NCBI GenBank assembly: GCA_031082155.1
Contig: JAVHLL010000010.1
Location: forward strand, 1-64,000
DNA from: Thermodesulfovibrionales bacterium
GTDB taxonomy: Bacteria > Nitrospirota > Thermodesulfovibrionia > Thermodesulfovibrionales > SM23-35
Direction: 5' to 3'
Length of the DNA stretch: 64,000 nt
Below, piece after piece: positions 16,392-25,147 of the stretch (positions are counted from its first letter, which is position 1; every line of letters starts with the position of its first letter). The notes beneath the pieces were generated by a model that was given only the letters and a program-made list of their open reading frames with translations, searched no databases and was not told the DNA's origin. A program made the translations under genes and the position numbers.

Positions 16392-18824
16392 TTATACCGG
16401 CACGGCCGTTATCTTCCAAATCTTTTTCGCATATTCTTGTACGGTTCTGTCGCTCGAAAATCTCCCTGACCTCGCAATGTTGCAGAGCGCCATTCTGGTC
16501 CAGAGTTCTTCATTCCGATATGCGGCGGAAACACGCTCCTGACAACTGGTATAGGAAGCATAGTCAGCGAGGACAAAGTACCGGTCTTCATGAAGGAGCG
16601 CCTGCACTATTGGTGCAAAAAGCCCCGGATCATCGGGGCAAAAATGCCCTTCTGCGATCTGGTTCAGGATTTTTCTCAGTGCACTGTTCTGTTCGTAAAA
16701 CAACCGGGGTGTATATGTCCTGCGCAGTTCCGTTATTTCTGCAGTATTCATACCGAAAAGGAAAAAATTATCGGCTCCCACCTGGTTCAGGATCTCGATG
16801 TTGGATCCGTCAAAGGTACCGATGGTAACGGCTCCGTTCAAGATAAATTTCATGTTGCCGGTTCCGGAAGCCTCATATCCTGCGGTAGAAATCTGCTCTG
16901 AGAGGTCAGCTGAAGGGATGATCTGCTGTGCGGGAGTCACCCCGTAATTCGGCACAAAGAGTATCTGTAAATTATTCTTTGCGAGAGGATTTGCCTGTAT
17001 GGTATCGCTCACGCATTGGATAAGTTTAATGATCAGTTTACAGAAGGTGTACCCCGGAGCAGCCTTGCCTGAAAACAGAATGGCTCTCGGAATAAAATCA
17101 TCGTCTTTCCCGCCTTCAATAATCCTGTTGTAGAGTGTTATCGCGTGAAAAAGCGTCAACAACTGTCTTTTATACTCATGGAACCTTTTTATATGGCAGT
17201 CCAGGAAAAAGTCCGGGAAATAATTTAGTCCGTGTTCTGCCATGAGGATGCGGGACAGGGAAGCTTTATTTGCCTTCTTCACTGCACGGAAACGTCTCCG
17301 GAATTCTGTATCGTCTACAAGAGATTCAAGTCCCCTCAGTGCCCCAAGATCCTTTATCCATTTGCTCCCGATCGCTTCGGTTATCAGAGAAGCTAAGCCG
17401 GGATTTGCTTCAAGAAGCCAGCGTCTTGGGGTAATGCCGTTTGTAATATTCAGAAACCGTTCAGGATACAACTGATAAAAGTCATTGAATATCTTCTTTT
17501 TCAGTATTTCTGTATGGAGTTCCGATACACCGTTTACGCTATGGCTCCCTATCATGGCCAAGCGCGCCATGTGTATCTGTCTTTCTTCATTTTCTGTGAT
17601 GATCGACAAACTCTTTTTCTTATCATGATCGCCAGGGAAATTTTTCTCAATAGGGATGAGAAATCGTCTGTCGATCTCCTGAATGATCTGGAGGTGGCGC
17701 GGCAGAAGATGCCCCATGAGAGCTTCCGACCAGATTTCCTGTGCCTCGGGAAGAACAGTGTGATTGGTATAGGAAAATGTACTTTCAGTGATACTCCATG
17801 CTTCATCCCATCCAAGGCTTTCTTCATCCACAAATATTCTCATGAGTTCTGCGATGGCAATAGCAGGATGGGTATCGTTCAGCTGCACCGCAACTTTCCC
17901 GGAGAAATCTGAAAAATCCTGGTGAAATTTTTTATATCTCCTGATAATATCCCTGAGTGTTGCACTTACAAAGAAATATTGCTGTTTGAGTCTCAGTTCT
18001 TTCCCCGCCATGGTATGATCATCCGGGTACAGGACTTTGGAAATGGTTTCGCTGTTTGTCTTGTCCTCAATAGCGCCAACGTAATCGCCGCTGTTGAAAT
18101 AATCCAGATTGAACTCCCTTGTCGATTTCGCCGACCAGAGCCGGAGAGTACTCACCGTATTACATTGGTATCCGGGTATCGGATAGTCATAGGCCATAGC
18201 CATGACCTGATCGGTATCTGTCCATTCCATACGGTACCGGCCATTTTGACCAGTTACGGTATTCACCCTTCCATAGAAGTCAACAGAATAAATAAGTTCG
18301 GGTCTCGCCAATTCCCATGGATTGCCGTATCTGAGCCAGTTTTCAGGGAATTCCACCTGGTAGCCATTTACAATTTTTTGTGTAAATATTCCATATTCAT
18401 ACCGTATCCCGTATCCATATCCGGGATAACCGAGTGTTGCCATTGAATCGAGGAAGCAAGCGGCCAACCTTCCCAGGCCACCATTGCCCAGCCCCGCGTC
18501 CCACTCAAACTCAACAATCTCTTCATAGGTTATACCAAGTTCATCGAGTGCAGCCCGGTAATCGTCAGGAAGATCAAGATTAATGCTTATGTTTCGGAGG
18601 AGTCTCCCGAGAAGAAACTCAAGAGAGAGATAATAGGCCCGCTTTACATCACGGTAGTAATATTCCTGCTGGGTCTTTATCCATTGAGCTATGAGATTTT
18701 CACGAACTGCGAGCACAAATGAGTTGTATTTATCCCGCTGTGTTGCGGAGTATCTGTCTTTCCCGAATGTATAGATGAGGTGATAGAGAAATGACTCCCG
18801 GAATGTCTTGATAAAGTGGTTCAT
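16392..18824 (-). CDS. glgP: Glycogen/starch phosphorylase
   Basis: Releases glucose 1-phosphate from alpha-1,4-glucans using phosphate. The 810-aa length is right for the glycogen phosphorylase family. Characteristic segments are GNGGLGRLAACFLDS (N-terminal half), the catalytic NDTHPAIAIAELMR region, and the PLP site EASGTGNMKFILNGAVTIGT, with Lys near residue 655. It is separate from the glycolytic group at 53-62 kb, but its product is the substrate of the phosphoglucomutase encoded there. Confidence 0.96.
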   Translation of the reverse strand: MNHFIKTFRESFLYHLIYTFGKDRYSATQRDKYNSFVLAVRENLIAQWIKTQQEYYYRDVKRAYYLSLEFLLGRLLRNISINLDLPDDYRAALDELGITYEEIVEFEWDAGLGNGGLGRLAACFLDSMATLGYPGYGYGIRYEYGIFTQKIVNGYQVEFPENWLRYGNPWELARPELIYSVDFYGRVNTVTGQNGRYRMEWTDTDQVMAMAYDYPIPGYQCNTVSTLRLWSAKSTREFNLDYFNSGDYVGAIEDKTNSETISKVLYPDDHTMAGKELRLKQQYFFVSATLRDIIRRYKKFHQDFSDFSGKVAVQLNDTHPAIAIAELMRIFVDEESLGWDEAWSITESTFSYTNHTVLPEAQEIWSEALMGHLLPRHLQIIQEIDRRFLIPIEKNFPGDHDKKKSLSIITENEERQIHMARLAMIGSHSVNGVSELHTEILKKKIFNDFYQLYPERFLNITNGITPRRWLLEANPGLASLITEAIGSKWIKDLGALRGLESLVDDTEFRRRFRAVKKANKASLSRILMAEHGLNYFPDFFLDCHIKRFHEYKRQLLTLFHAITLYNRIIEGGKDDDFIPRAILFSGKAAPGYTFCKLIIKLIQCVSDTIQANPLAKNNLQILFVPNYGVTPAQQIIPSADLSEQISTAGYEASGTGNMKFILNGAVTIGTFDGSNIEILNQVGADNFFLFGMNTAEITELRRTYTPRLFYEQNSALRKILNQIAEGHFCPDDPGLFAPIVQALLHEDRYFVLADYASYTSCQERVSAAYRNEELWTRMALCNIARSGRFSSDRTVQEYAKKIWKITAVPV

Positions 18825-18878
18825 CTGAAAATCTCCCCCCGGCAGTACCCCTTTCGTAAATTGTATTCTATTATACCT

Positions 18879-20144
18879 TTAATCCTGAAGACCGTTGTGT
18901 TCAGGTGAATCACTCTTGAGGAACAGTGAGCCGACCGCACCCAACAGGGCAACCCCTGCGGCAAGCAACAACGCAGGGGACAAGGAATGGCAAGCGTCTG
19001 CGATAAGACCCGCGACACTGGGTCCGGCAGCCTGGCCAATGCCAAAGAAGAGAGTGATAAAACCGAGGCCGGCAGGCGCAAGTCTTGGACCCAGCAGGTC
19101 TCCGCATGTTGCAGCCATAATCGCAGGAATACTCCATGCTGAGAGGCCGAATAAAATAGCAGAAAGAACGAAACCATGGTTCGAAGGCCATACCGCAAAC
19201 AAGCCAAACGCCGCTGACTGGATAATATAGACGATCACGAGGGCTGTTTTTCGTCCAAACTTGTCCGAGAACGACCCCCAGATCAGTCCGCATGAGAGAC
19301 TTAACCACCCCATAAGCATAAACAGACGGCCGGCTGATTCTTGTGTGTATCCGCCTTCGGCTATCAGGTACTTGGTAAAGAAGGTCATATAGATAATATA
19401 GGAAAATCCGAAAGCAATATAGATCATACCCAAAAGCCATACAACTCTGGACCGGTAGACCCTGCCCCAGTTCAATACGTTTTCCTTCGGGGTAATCATT
19501 TCGCTATCTTTTTCAGCTCCCATGGGAAGGAGACCCAGGTCTGCAGGTTTATTGCGCAGAATGGTGAAAGCAAGTACAGCCAGACCGAAGGTTATACCCG
19601 CAAAAATAAACCAGCAAATGCGCCAACCGTTCACCCCATAAACTTCCAGCACATAAGGCACAAAAATACCCAATACAATCAAGGCGAAAGAAGAGCCTGT
19701 TACTCCAATGCCCGAGGCCAGACCGCGGCGATGCTGAACAAACCATGCAGCAAGCAGTCCGATTGCCGGGACATTACTGGCACCGCTGCCGATACCTGTG
19801 AACGCCCTCCACGCTGCAGCAGAGACAAAGCTGTTTGCGAAGCCGGTCATGAGCATACCTGCAGCCGCAACGGTAAGCCCTGCAGTGATAACGACTCTTG
19901 GACCATACCGTGATGCGAAGGCACCCCCGAGAACTGACAACGCCAGATATCCGATGAGATTGGTTGTTGCAAGGCCGCCAGCCTGGGTGTTATTGAGACC
20001 AAGCCCTGACTGCATAGAGGGCAGTACCATTGTGTATCCGAACCGTGCCAACCCCAGAGCGCCAAATACAACAAAAGTTCCGACAGCAAGAATCAACCAT
20101 GCATAGTGAATAGGCACAATATTTTTGGAGTTGCTTGTCTGCAT
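18879..20144 (-). CDS. Major facilitator superfamily transporter, YbfB/YjiJ-like
   Basis: A 421-aa polytopic protein with about twelve hydrophobic segments. The opening GLARFGYTMVLPSMQ is characteristic of YbfB/YjiJ- and CynX-type permeases. A loop motif similar to MFS motif A (ASRYGPRVVI) follows TM2, and the second half repeats it (SDKFGRKTALV). The substrate is unknown. It lies between glycogen phosphorylase and aroF with separate gaps and is not clearly in an operon. It appears richer in GC than several neighbours. Confidence 0.8.
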   Translation of the reverse strand: MQTSNSKNIVPIHYAWLILAVGTFVVFGALGLARFGYTMVLPSMQSGLGLNNTQAGGLATTNLIGYLALSVLGGAFASRYGPRVVITAGLTVAAAGMLMTGFANSFVSAAAWRAFTGIGSGASNVPAIGLLAAWFVQHRRGLASGIGVTGSSFALIVLGIFVPYVLEVYGVNGWRICWFIFAGITFGLAVLAFTILRNKPADLGLLPMGAEKDSEMITPKENVLNWGRVYRSRVVWLLGMIYIAFGFSYIIYMTFFTKYLIAEGGYTQESAGRLFMLMGWLSLSCGLIWGSFSDKFGRKTALVIVYIIQSAAFGLFAVWPSNHGFVLSAILFGLSAWSIPAIMAATCGDLLGPRLAPAGLGFITLFFGIGQAAGPSVAGLIADACHSLSPALLLAAGVALLGAVGSLFLKSDSPEHNGLQD

Positions 20145-20222
20145 ACGTATTTTAAATACAGATCTCTATCTATTTTTCTTCATCAATTTACCATAATATA
20201 ATAACTGTCTGCGTTTCCCGGG

Positions 20223-21242
20223 TTAAAGACTTCTTTCAGCTACTTCTGCAAATAATCTTACTTTTACCATCATTGCAGTGAAGTTTTCCGGCTTGAGCGA
20301 CTGTGGACCGTCAGAAGAAGCATGTTCCGGATCAGGATGCACCTCGACCATAAGTCCGTCTGCCCCAGAAGCAATCGCGGCAAAAGACATCGGAGCTACA
20401 TAATGATAATTCCCTGTGGCATGCGATGGGTCTACAACAACCGGCAGATGCGTTTTCTGTTTTAAAACCGGAATGGCCGAGAGATCAAGGGTGTTCCGGG
20501 TAGCGGTCTCAAAGGTCCGTATCCCGCGTTCACAAAGGATTACCGCATGGTTTCCTTCACTCAGTATATATTCAGCGCTCATTAGCAGTTCCTGAATAGT
20601 CATTGACATTCCCCGTTTTAAAAGCACAGGTTTTTGTATCTGACCAAGTTTTTTTAAAAGCTCGAAGTTTTGAGCGTTCCTTGTTCCTATCTGGAGGATA
20701 TCCGAATATTCTGCAACAAGCTCAGCGGTTTCAGGATTCACAACTTCGGTAATAATCGGCAAGCCCGTTACCTCTCTGGCCTTTGCAAGCAGTCTTAATC
20801 CTTCCTCTTTCATGCCCTGAAACGCATAGGGTGATGTTCTTGGCTTAAAAGCACCCCCTCGCAACACTTTTGCACCCGCATTTTTCACTGCCTGTGCCAC
20901 CGCGATTATCTGCTCCTCGCTTTCCACTGCACACGGACCTGCCATTACAATGATATCCTTATCGCCTATAGCAACAGTGTCGCTGATTCTTATGACGCTC
21001 GTCTCTTTCTTAACTTCTCGCGAGGCAAGTTTATATGGCTTGAGTATCGGGACTACACTTTCTACTCCATTCATGAACTCGATTGACTGAAGGATCACCT
21101 TGCCACGCTCATCTCCGACTGCGCCGATCACATCTCTTGTTGTCCCATGGATAATATGAGGCTTATAACCGTATTCTTTGATTTTTTTAAGCACCTCTTC
21201 CCTCTCTCGTTTTGTTGCGCCTGCTTTCATTACAATAATCAC
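20223..21242 (-). CDS. aroF: DAHP synthase, type I-beta with N-terminal ferredoxin-like regulatory domain
   Basis: First enzyme of the shikimate pathway (PEP plus erythrose 4-phosphate). The 339-aa chain has an N-terminal ferredoxin-like (FL) domain of about 70 residues, then the TIM-barrel catalytic domain with [33 protein letters not shown] and VDPSHATG. The FL domain is the element used for aromatic feedback control in the Thermotoga-type enzyme. The GTG start at 21242 has a GGAG site eight bases upstream. Two hairpin terminators and a leader peptide rich in Phe/Tyr/Trp precede it, so expression is probably controlled by attenuation as well. Confidence 0.95.
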   Translation of the reverse strand: MIIVMKAGATKREREEVLKKIKEYGYKPHIIHGTTRDVIGAVGDERGKVILQSIEFMNGVESVVPILKPYKLASREVKKETSVIRISDTVAIGDKDIIVMAGPCAVESEEQIIAVAQAVKNAGAKVLRGGAFKPRTSPYAFQGMKEEGLRLLAKAREVTGLPIITEVVNPETAELVAEYSDILQIGTRNAQNFELLKKLGQIQKPVLLKRGMSMTIQELLMSAEYILSEGNHAVILCERGIRTFETATRNTLDLSAIPVLKQKTHLPVVVDPSHATGNYHYVAPMSFAAIASGADGLMVEVHPDPEHASSDGPQSLKPENFTAMMVKVRLFAEVAERSL

Positions 21243-21273
21243 TTTGTCTTCTCCTTTCCTTTAACCGGAAACC

Positions 21274-21299
21274 AAAAAGGCCGGAGAGTTCTCCCGGCC
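21274..21299 (-). terminator. Second terminator-like hairpin in the aroF leader
   Basis: Minus strand GGCCGGGAG-aact-CTCCGGCC with one bulged G, followed by five T (21278-21274). It lies 32 bases upstream of the aroF start codon and downstream of the attenuator. Confidence 0.75.
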
Positions 21300-21318
21300 C
21301 TGATTAGTTTATGAAAAT

Positions 21319-21353
21319 AAAAAAGCCGGGGTTACTTTCCGTCTACCCTCGGC
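21319..21353 (-). terminator. aroF attenuator terminator hairpin
   Basis: Minus strand GCCGAGGGT (21353-21345) pairs with ACCCCGGC (21332-21325) and is followed by TTTTTT (21324-21319). Its 5' arm overlaps the 3' arm of the alternative antiterminator helix, as expected of a transcription attenuator. Confidence 0.8.
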
Positions 21354-21419
21354 TCCTGGTTGATTTTTTGTGTTAGCTCTGTCTATCTCTCACAATCAAC
21401 CCTTACCTAAGGCAGACGG
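21339..21419 (-). promoter_or_regulatory. Antiterminator structure of the aroF leader
   Basis: CCGTCTGCC (21419-21411) can pair with GGTAGACGG (21347-21339), a 9-bp helix with one G-U. Inside it GGTTGATT (21401-21394) pairs perfectly with AATCAACC (21365-21358). Forming the outer helix removes the 5' arm of the attenuator. The first arm lies directly after the Tyr-Phe-Phe codons of the leader peptide, so a ribosome stalled there would leave it free, while one reaching the stop codon would cover it. Confidence 0.75.
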
Positions 21420-21479
21420 CCTAAAGAAATAGCCGCGCCAGAAGGTAAAGTAACTAAATGAGAAGCAGAGTAAATGCAT
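21396..21479 (-). CDS. aroF leader peptide, rich in Phe/Tyr/Trp
   Basis: A 27-codon frame from ATG (21479) to TGA (21398-21396). Nine of residues 6-19 are aromatic: F6, F8, Y10, F11, F13, W14, Y17, F18 and F19 (FSFSYFTFWRGYFF). It lies between a good promoter and an attenuator upstream of DAHP synthase. This is the expected architecture for ribosome-stalling attenuation responding to all three aromatic amino acids. No ribosome site precedes the ATG, and the promoter position suggests a leaderless or nearly leaderless start. The identification rests on composition, position and RNA folding, not on homology. Confidence 0.8.
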   Translation of the reverse strand: MHLLCFSFSYFTFWRGYFFRPSALGKG

Positions 21480-21484
21480 GAGTA

Positions 21485-21514
21485 GTTTTAACAGATTCGT
21501 AAAATGGATGTCAA
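21485..21514 (-). promoter_or_regulatory. Promoter of the aroF leader
   Basis: Minus strand TTGACA (21514-21509), 18-base spacer, TAAAAC (21490-21485). The -35 is a perfect sigma-70 match and the -10 is moderate. It lies just beyond the porin terminator and directly before the leader-peptide ATG. Confidence 0.65.
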
Positions 21515-21538
21515 GAATTTATTTGTATCGAAAAATGG

Positions 21539-21588
21539 AGAGGGATGTAACAGTTCGCTTAAGGCTCTGGAACTGTCAACATCCCTCT
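21539..21588 (-). terminator. Terminator of the porin/ligase/Liv gene string
   Basis: AGAGGGATGT (21539-21548) pairs with ACATCCCTCT (21579-21588), and a second segment ACAGTT/AACTGT continues the stem. On the minus strand an ATTTTT run follows. It is 23 bp past the porin stop. Confidence 0.85.
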
Positions 21589-21611
21589 GTTTATCTATTT
21601 ATATTTTTGTT

Positions 21612-22997
21612 CTATATTTTGAACTGAAGCTGCCACCTTAAGAATTGACCGTTTTTCGCATTGTCCGCATAGAAATCACCGGGGATAAAGTACTCATACT
21701 GGAAAAACGCATCGATATTCTTATTGAATTTGTGGGTAAGAAATAATGTCGGGAGATGTCCCCTATCGTGACCGTCGCCGAACATTGCCCTATGTGGAGT
21801 CAGAGGCTGTGCGTCCTGGTTTGCCCTCCAATACTGATACGAAAGAGCTAATTTCGTATCCGGCGTTAATTCCATAGTTGCTTTTGCCATGTATAACTGG
21901 AGATTTGACCAGTAACCGGGCATAGCATAAGTTTCCGGTATGAATTCATATATCTGCACATAGATAAGGAGCTCGTTCCAGTAAGGAGCCTTAGAAAATA
22001 AGGGGTCCCAGTTTTCATTGTCTTCAGTATTCGGGTCATCTCCGGACAGAGAAACAAAACGAAGCTCGAACTCAGGCTTCAGCGGCATATCTGCAAATTT
22101 ACGTTTTCCAAAGATATACCCACCATATGCGGATCTGTCTCTCCCTCCGTCATATTCTCCAAACTGGTGCGCAAATTCGCCACCGAATGTCCATGGGCCG
22201 GTTGTATACACTGCCCGCGCTCCTATTGTGTTCAGGTCGAGTTCAGGAGTAGGCGGTCCGAGCGGATGTTTTTCCTCTCTCTTAAAAATATAATACGGCT
22301 CTACATTCAGGTTTTCATTGATCTTATCTCTGCCATACACCATAAAGGCCTGTTCATCAGAAGCGTTCAGTATCTTCTTGTGGTTGTAATATGTTCCCGC
22401 ATCCGGAACTGCAGTGCGTAATGTCGGCAGATATCTATCCTGGAACTGGTTCGTTATGTAGACAACATCTACATTGTGATTCTCGTTGATTCTCCATTTT
22501 GCCTTTGCTGCATTAAAATAAAAACACCGCGAACCGTCATTCGGGTTTCCGTCAGAGAGTAAAAAACCCTCGCCATACATGTCCGGTCCCAGAAAATCCT
22601 GTCTCCCTATTTTCAGGTCGACCGGTAATCCAAAGACATTGTTCGCCTTGAGATACAAATTATCAATAACCCCTTCGTTTTCATCCAGGTGCTGGTTCCA
22701 CGGTTGTCTATAGGGGCCAAGATTATAGTACACTTCACTCGTAAGCTTGAGGAATATACCGGTATCCTTATTAAAGTCTACGCTACCCCATAGAGATGTC
22801 TTGAAGCGAAAGAAATTTCTGTCGTAATTTGTATTGTTGCCACGGGGCAGTGTTTTTAAATCCAGCAGATTATCCCATATTTCCTGCCTGATCCTTTCTG
22901 AAGCGCCATACTTATACGTAATTTCGGCATACGCTTCTTGAATATATACAACCCCTGCCAACAGTACCAGTAACGCTACGGCTAAAATCTTTTTCAT
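21612..22997 (-). CDS. Outer-membrane beta-barrel porin, alginate-export-like
   Basis: Exported protein of about 461 aa starting at ATG 22997, which has a strong GGAGGGGG ribosome site; the frame upstream to 23063 is not needed. The signal peptide ends near EAYA. The mature chain is dense in alternating aromatic/polar strands (for example YYLGPYRQPW-like, KLALSYQYWRANQ, DAFFQYEYFIPGDF) and ends in a phenylalanine-containing final strand, LRWQLQFKI, typical of barrels. It resembles the alginate_export/AlgE-like group of large porins, whose real substrates are mostly unknown. It is the last gene after Liv transporter and acyl-CoA ligase genes, so uptake of organic or aromatic acids is plausible. 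Confidence 0.75.
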   Translation of the reverse strand: MKKILAVALLVLLAGVVYIQEAYAEITYKYGASERIRQEIWDNLLDLKTLPRGNNTNYDRNFFRFKTSLWGSVDFNKDTGIFLKLTSEVYYNLGPYRQPWNQHLDENEGVIDNLYLKANNVFGLPVDLKIGRQDFLGPDMYGEGFLLSDGNPNDGSRCFYFNAAKAKWRINENHNVDVVYITNQFQDRYLPTLRTAVPDAGTYYNHKKILNASDEQAFMVYGRDKINENLNVEPYYIFKREEKHPLGPPTPELDLNTIGARAVYTTGPWTFGGEFAHQFGEYDGGRDRSAYGGYIFGKRKFADMPLKPEFELRFVSLSGDDPNTEDNENWDPLFSKAPYWNELLIYVQIYEFIPETYAMPGYWSNLQLYMAKATMELTPDTKLALSYQYWRANQDAQPLTPHRAMFGDGHDRGHLPTLFLTHKFNKNIDAFFQYEYFIPGDFYADNAKNGQFLRWQLQFKI

Positions 22998-23087
22998 CAG
23001 AGTCCCCCTCCTTTTTTCACAACGATTTGAAAGCTTACCATAAACGATCTTTTTTTTAAACATTTTTATACAACATTGTTATACCTT

Positions 23088-24386
23088 CTATAGTGTCCTT
23101 TTGTCTATAACCCTTCTCATCTTTCCTTCGATCCTTTCGAGCGATTGTTTTTCTACTGGTTTCACTTCTACAGATATGCCGAGTTCGGCCGCAAGTCTTG
23201 ATTTGATTTTTTCGATAAAATCTTTCTGTTTTCTGACCTGGTCAAAAAATATGGACTCGGACACCTCAACGAGCACAGTGAGTTCGTCAACCGCAACTTT
23301 CCTGTCGAGCAGTATCTGATACTGAGGTTCTGTTCCTTCAATCTCACGCAACACGGATTCAATTTGAGAGGGGAATACGGTAATCCCCCTTATTTTGATC
23401 ATATCATCTGTCCGTCCCATGACCTTGTTCATCCTGACAAATGACCTCCCGCATGCGCAGGATGCAGTTATGAGGCTTGTCAGGTCTCTGGTTCTAAAGC
23501 GGACCACAGGAAATGCTTCCTTCGTGAGTGTGGTAATAACCATTTCACCCGCTTCCCCCTCAGGCAATGGCTGAAGTGTTTCAGGATCAACCACTTCAAC
23601 AAGAAAGTGGTCCTCATTTATGTGGAGACCATTTCGCTCAGGACACTCTCCTGCTACTCCCGGGCTCATTACTTCACTTAACCCATAGTTATCAGTTGCA
23701 ACAATCTTTAGTTTTTCCTGCAATTCATGCCGCATTGCTTCAGACCATGGCTCTGCCCCGAAAAGTCCATACTTCAAAGAAAGGGAGTTTACATTCAATC
23801 CCATCTCCACGATTGTATTCGCTATTGCAAGAGCATAACCGGGGGTACACAGGAGAGCGGTCGTCTTGAAATCGTGCATTATTTTAACCTGTCGTCTTGT
23901 GCTTACGCTTGAGATGGGTATTACCGAAGCTCCTATGCGTTCTGCGCCATAATGCAGACCTAATGCTCCGGTAAAAAGGCCGTAATCGAAGGCAATCTGC
24001 ACGATATCATTTTGAGTAACACCTCCTGCCACAAGAATTCTTGCCGCAAGATTCGACCAGTTCTTTATATCATTTCTTGTATACCCAACTGCTGTTGGCA
24101 TTCCTGTTGTACCCGAAGATGTCTGCACCCTTACAACCTCACGCATGGGAACTGCAAACATACCATAAGGATAGCTTACCCTCAGGTCTTCCTTAGTCGT
24201 AAAGGGAAGTTTCCTTACGTCTTCGAGTGAGCGGAAAGCGTCAGGATCAATTCCTGACTCATCAAACTTTTTCCTGTAAAAAGGTACATTCATGTAAACT
24301 CTTAATACCGTGGCCTGAAGTCTTTCAAGCTGCAACTGCTTAAGTGATTCTCTCTGAATGCATTCTTTTTCCCCTTCCCAGTACAT
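23088..24386 (-). CDS. Phenylacetate-CoA ligase family protein (paralogue 1)
   Basis: AMP-forming aryl-CoA ligase, 432 aa from ATG 24386 (GGAGG site six bases upstream). It has the adenylation loop TSSGTTGMPTAVGYT, DNYGLSEVMSPGVAGEC, the hinge RTRDLTSLI, and the C-terminal catalytic-lysine region GKMRRVIDKRTL. A cysteine motif (CACGRSF) before GRTDDMIKIRG is typical of PaaK relatives. The N-terminus matches those of the two paralogues at 30.6 and 32.4 kb. It follows livF closely, so it belongs to the ACT-liv-ligase-porin string. Whether the acid is phenylacetate, 4-hydroxyphenylacetate or indoleacetate cannot be told. Confidence 0.88.
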   Translation of the reverse strand: MYWEGEKECIQRESLKQLQLERLQATVLRVYMNVPFYRKKFDESGIDPDAFRSLEDVRKLPFTTKEDLRVSYPYGMFAVPMREVVRVQTSSGTTGMPTAVGYTRNDIKNWSNLAARILVAGGVTQNDIVQIAFDYGLFTGALGLHYGAERIGASVIPISSVSTRRQVKIMHDFKTTALLCTPGYALAIANTIVEMGLNVNSLSLKYGLFGAEPWSEAMRHELQEKLKIVATDNYGLSEVMSPGVAGECPERNGLHINEDHFLVEVVDPETLQPLPEGEAGEMVITTLTKEAFPVVRFRTRDLTSLITASCACGRSFVRMNKVMGRTDDMIKIRGITVFPSQIESVLREIEGTEPQYQILLDRKVAVDELTVLVEVSESIFFDQVRKQKDFIEKIKSRLAAELGISVEVKPVEKQSLERIEGKMRRVIDKRTL

Positions 24387-24412
24387 ACACATCCTCCATT
24401 TTATCGAAAAAA

Positions 24413-25147
24413 TCAAATAGGGTAATCAACATCCCTGCCCAGGTAGGCTCTCTGGACATCTCTATTTAAAAGGAGATCTTCTGCAGGACCCTGGAGAATT
24501 ATTCTCCCTGTTTCGAGAACGTAACCGGTATTTGCGATCTTCAGGGCGCTTCGTGCGTTCTGCTCAACCAGAAGCACCGTAAGACCATAGGTGTCCCGTA
24601 ACTCAATAACATATCTGAATATCTCTTTGATTACTATTGGCGCAAGTCCCATGCTCGGTTCATCCAGGAGAAGAACCCTCGGTCTTGCCATTAATGCACG
24701 TCCGATAGCGAGCATTTGTTGTTCTCCACCTGAAAGCGTCCCTGCAAGTTGCTTCATCCGTTTTTTTAAAATAGGGAATATTGCATAGATCAGATCCATA
24801 TCCTCACTGACTTTTGAACGATTTTTCAGAGAATACCAGTGAAAAGAGCCGAGCAGCAAATTGTCCTCAACACTTAACGGCTTAAAAACAAGGCGTCCCT
24901 CTGGTACGTGAGAAATGCCTCTTTTTACTATGGCATCGGGGCTCAGCGTGGAGATATCGAGACCATCAAAAATCAGCTCGCCGTTTTTTGCCCTGATAAG
25001 ACCAGAAATAGTATGCAACAGGGTTGTTTTGCCCGCTCCATTGCTCCCTATAAGAGCAACAATCTCTCCCTTGTTCACATGGAGGGAGACCCTCTTTATG
25101 GTGTGTATCTTGCCGTAATAGACATCTACATTTTTAAGGATGAGCAC
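24413..25147 (-). CDS. livF: Branched-chain amino acid type ABC transporter, ATPase LivF
   Basis: Cytoplasmic ATPase of a high-affinity Liv-type importer. Walker A is GSNGAGKTTL, the signature is LSGGEQQMLAIGRALM and Walker B is VLLLDEPSMGLAP. The start is GTG at 25147, after a GGGGG site; the longer frame would run deep into livG. It overlaps the livG 3' end by 14 bases. Confidence 0.93.
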   Translation of the reverse strand: MLILKNVDVYYGKIHTIKRVSLHVNKGEIVALIGSNGAGKTTLLHTISGLIRAKNGELIFDGLDISTLSPDAIVKRGISHVPEGRLVFKPLSVEDNLLLGSFHWYSLKNRSKVSEDMDLIYAIFPILKKRMKQLAGTLSGGEQQMLAIGRALMARPRVLLLDEPSMGLAPIVIKEIFRYVIELRDTYGLTVLLVEQNARSALKIANTGYVLETGRIILQGPAEDLLLNRDVQRAYLGRDVDYPI

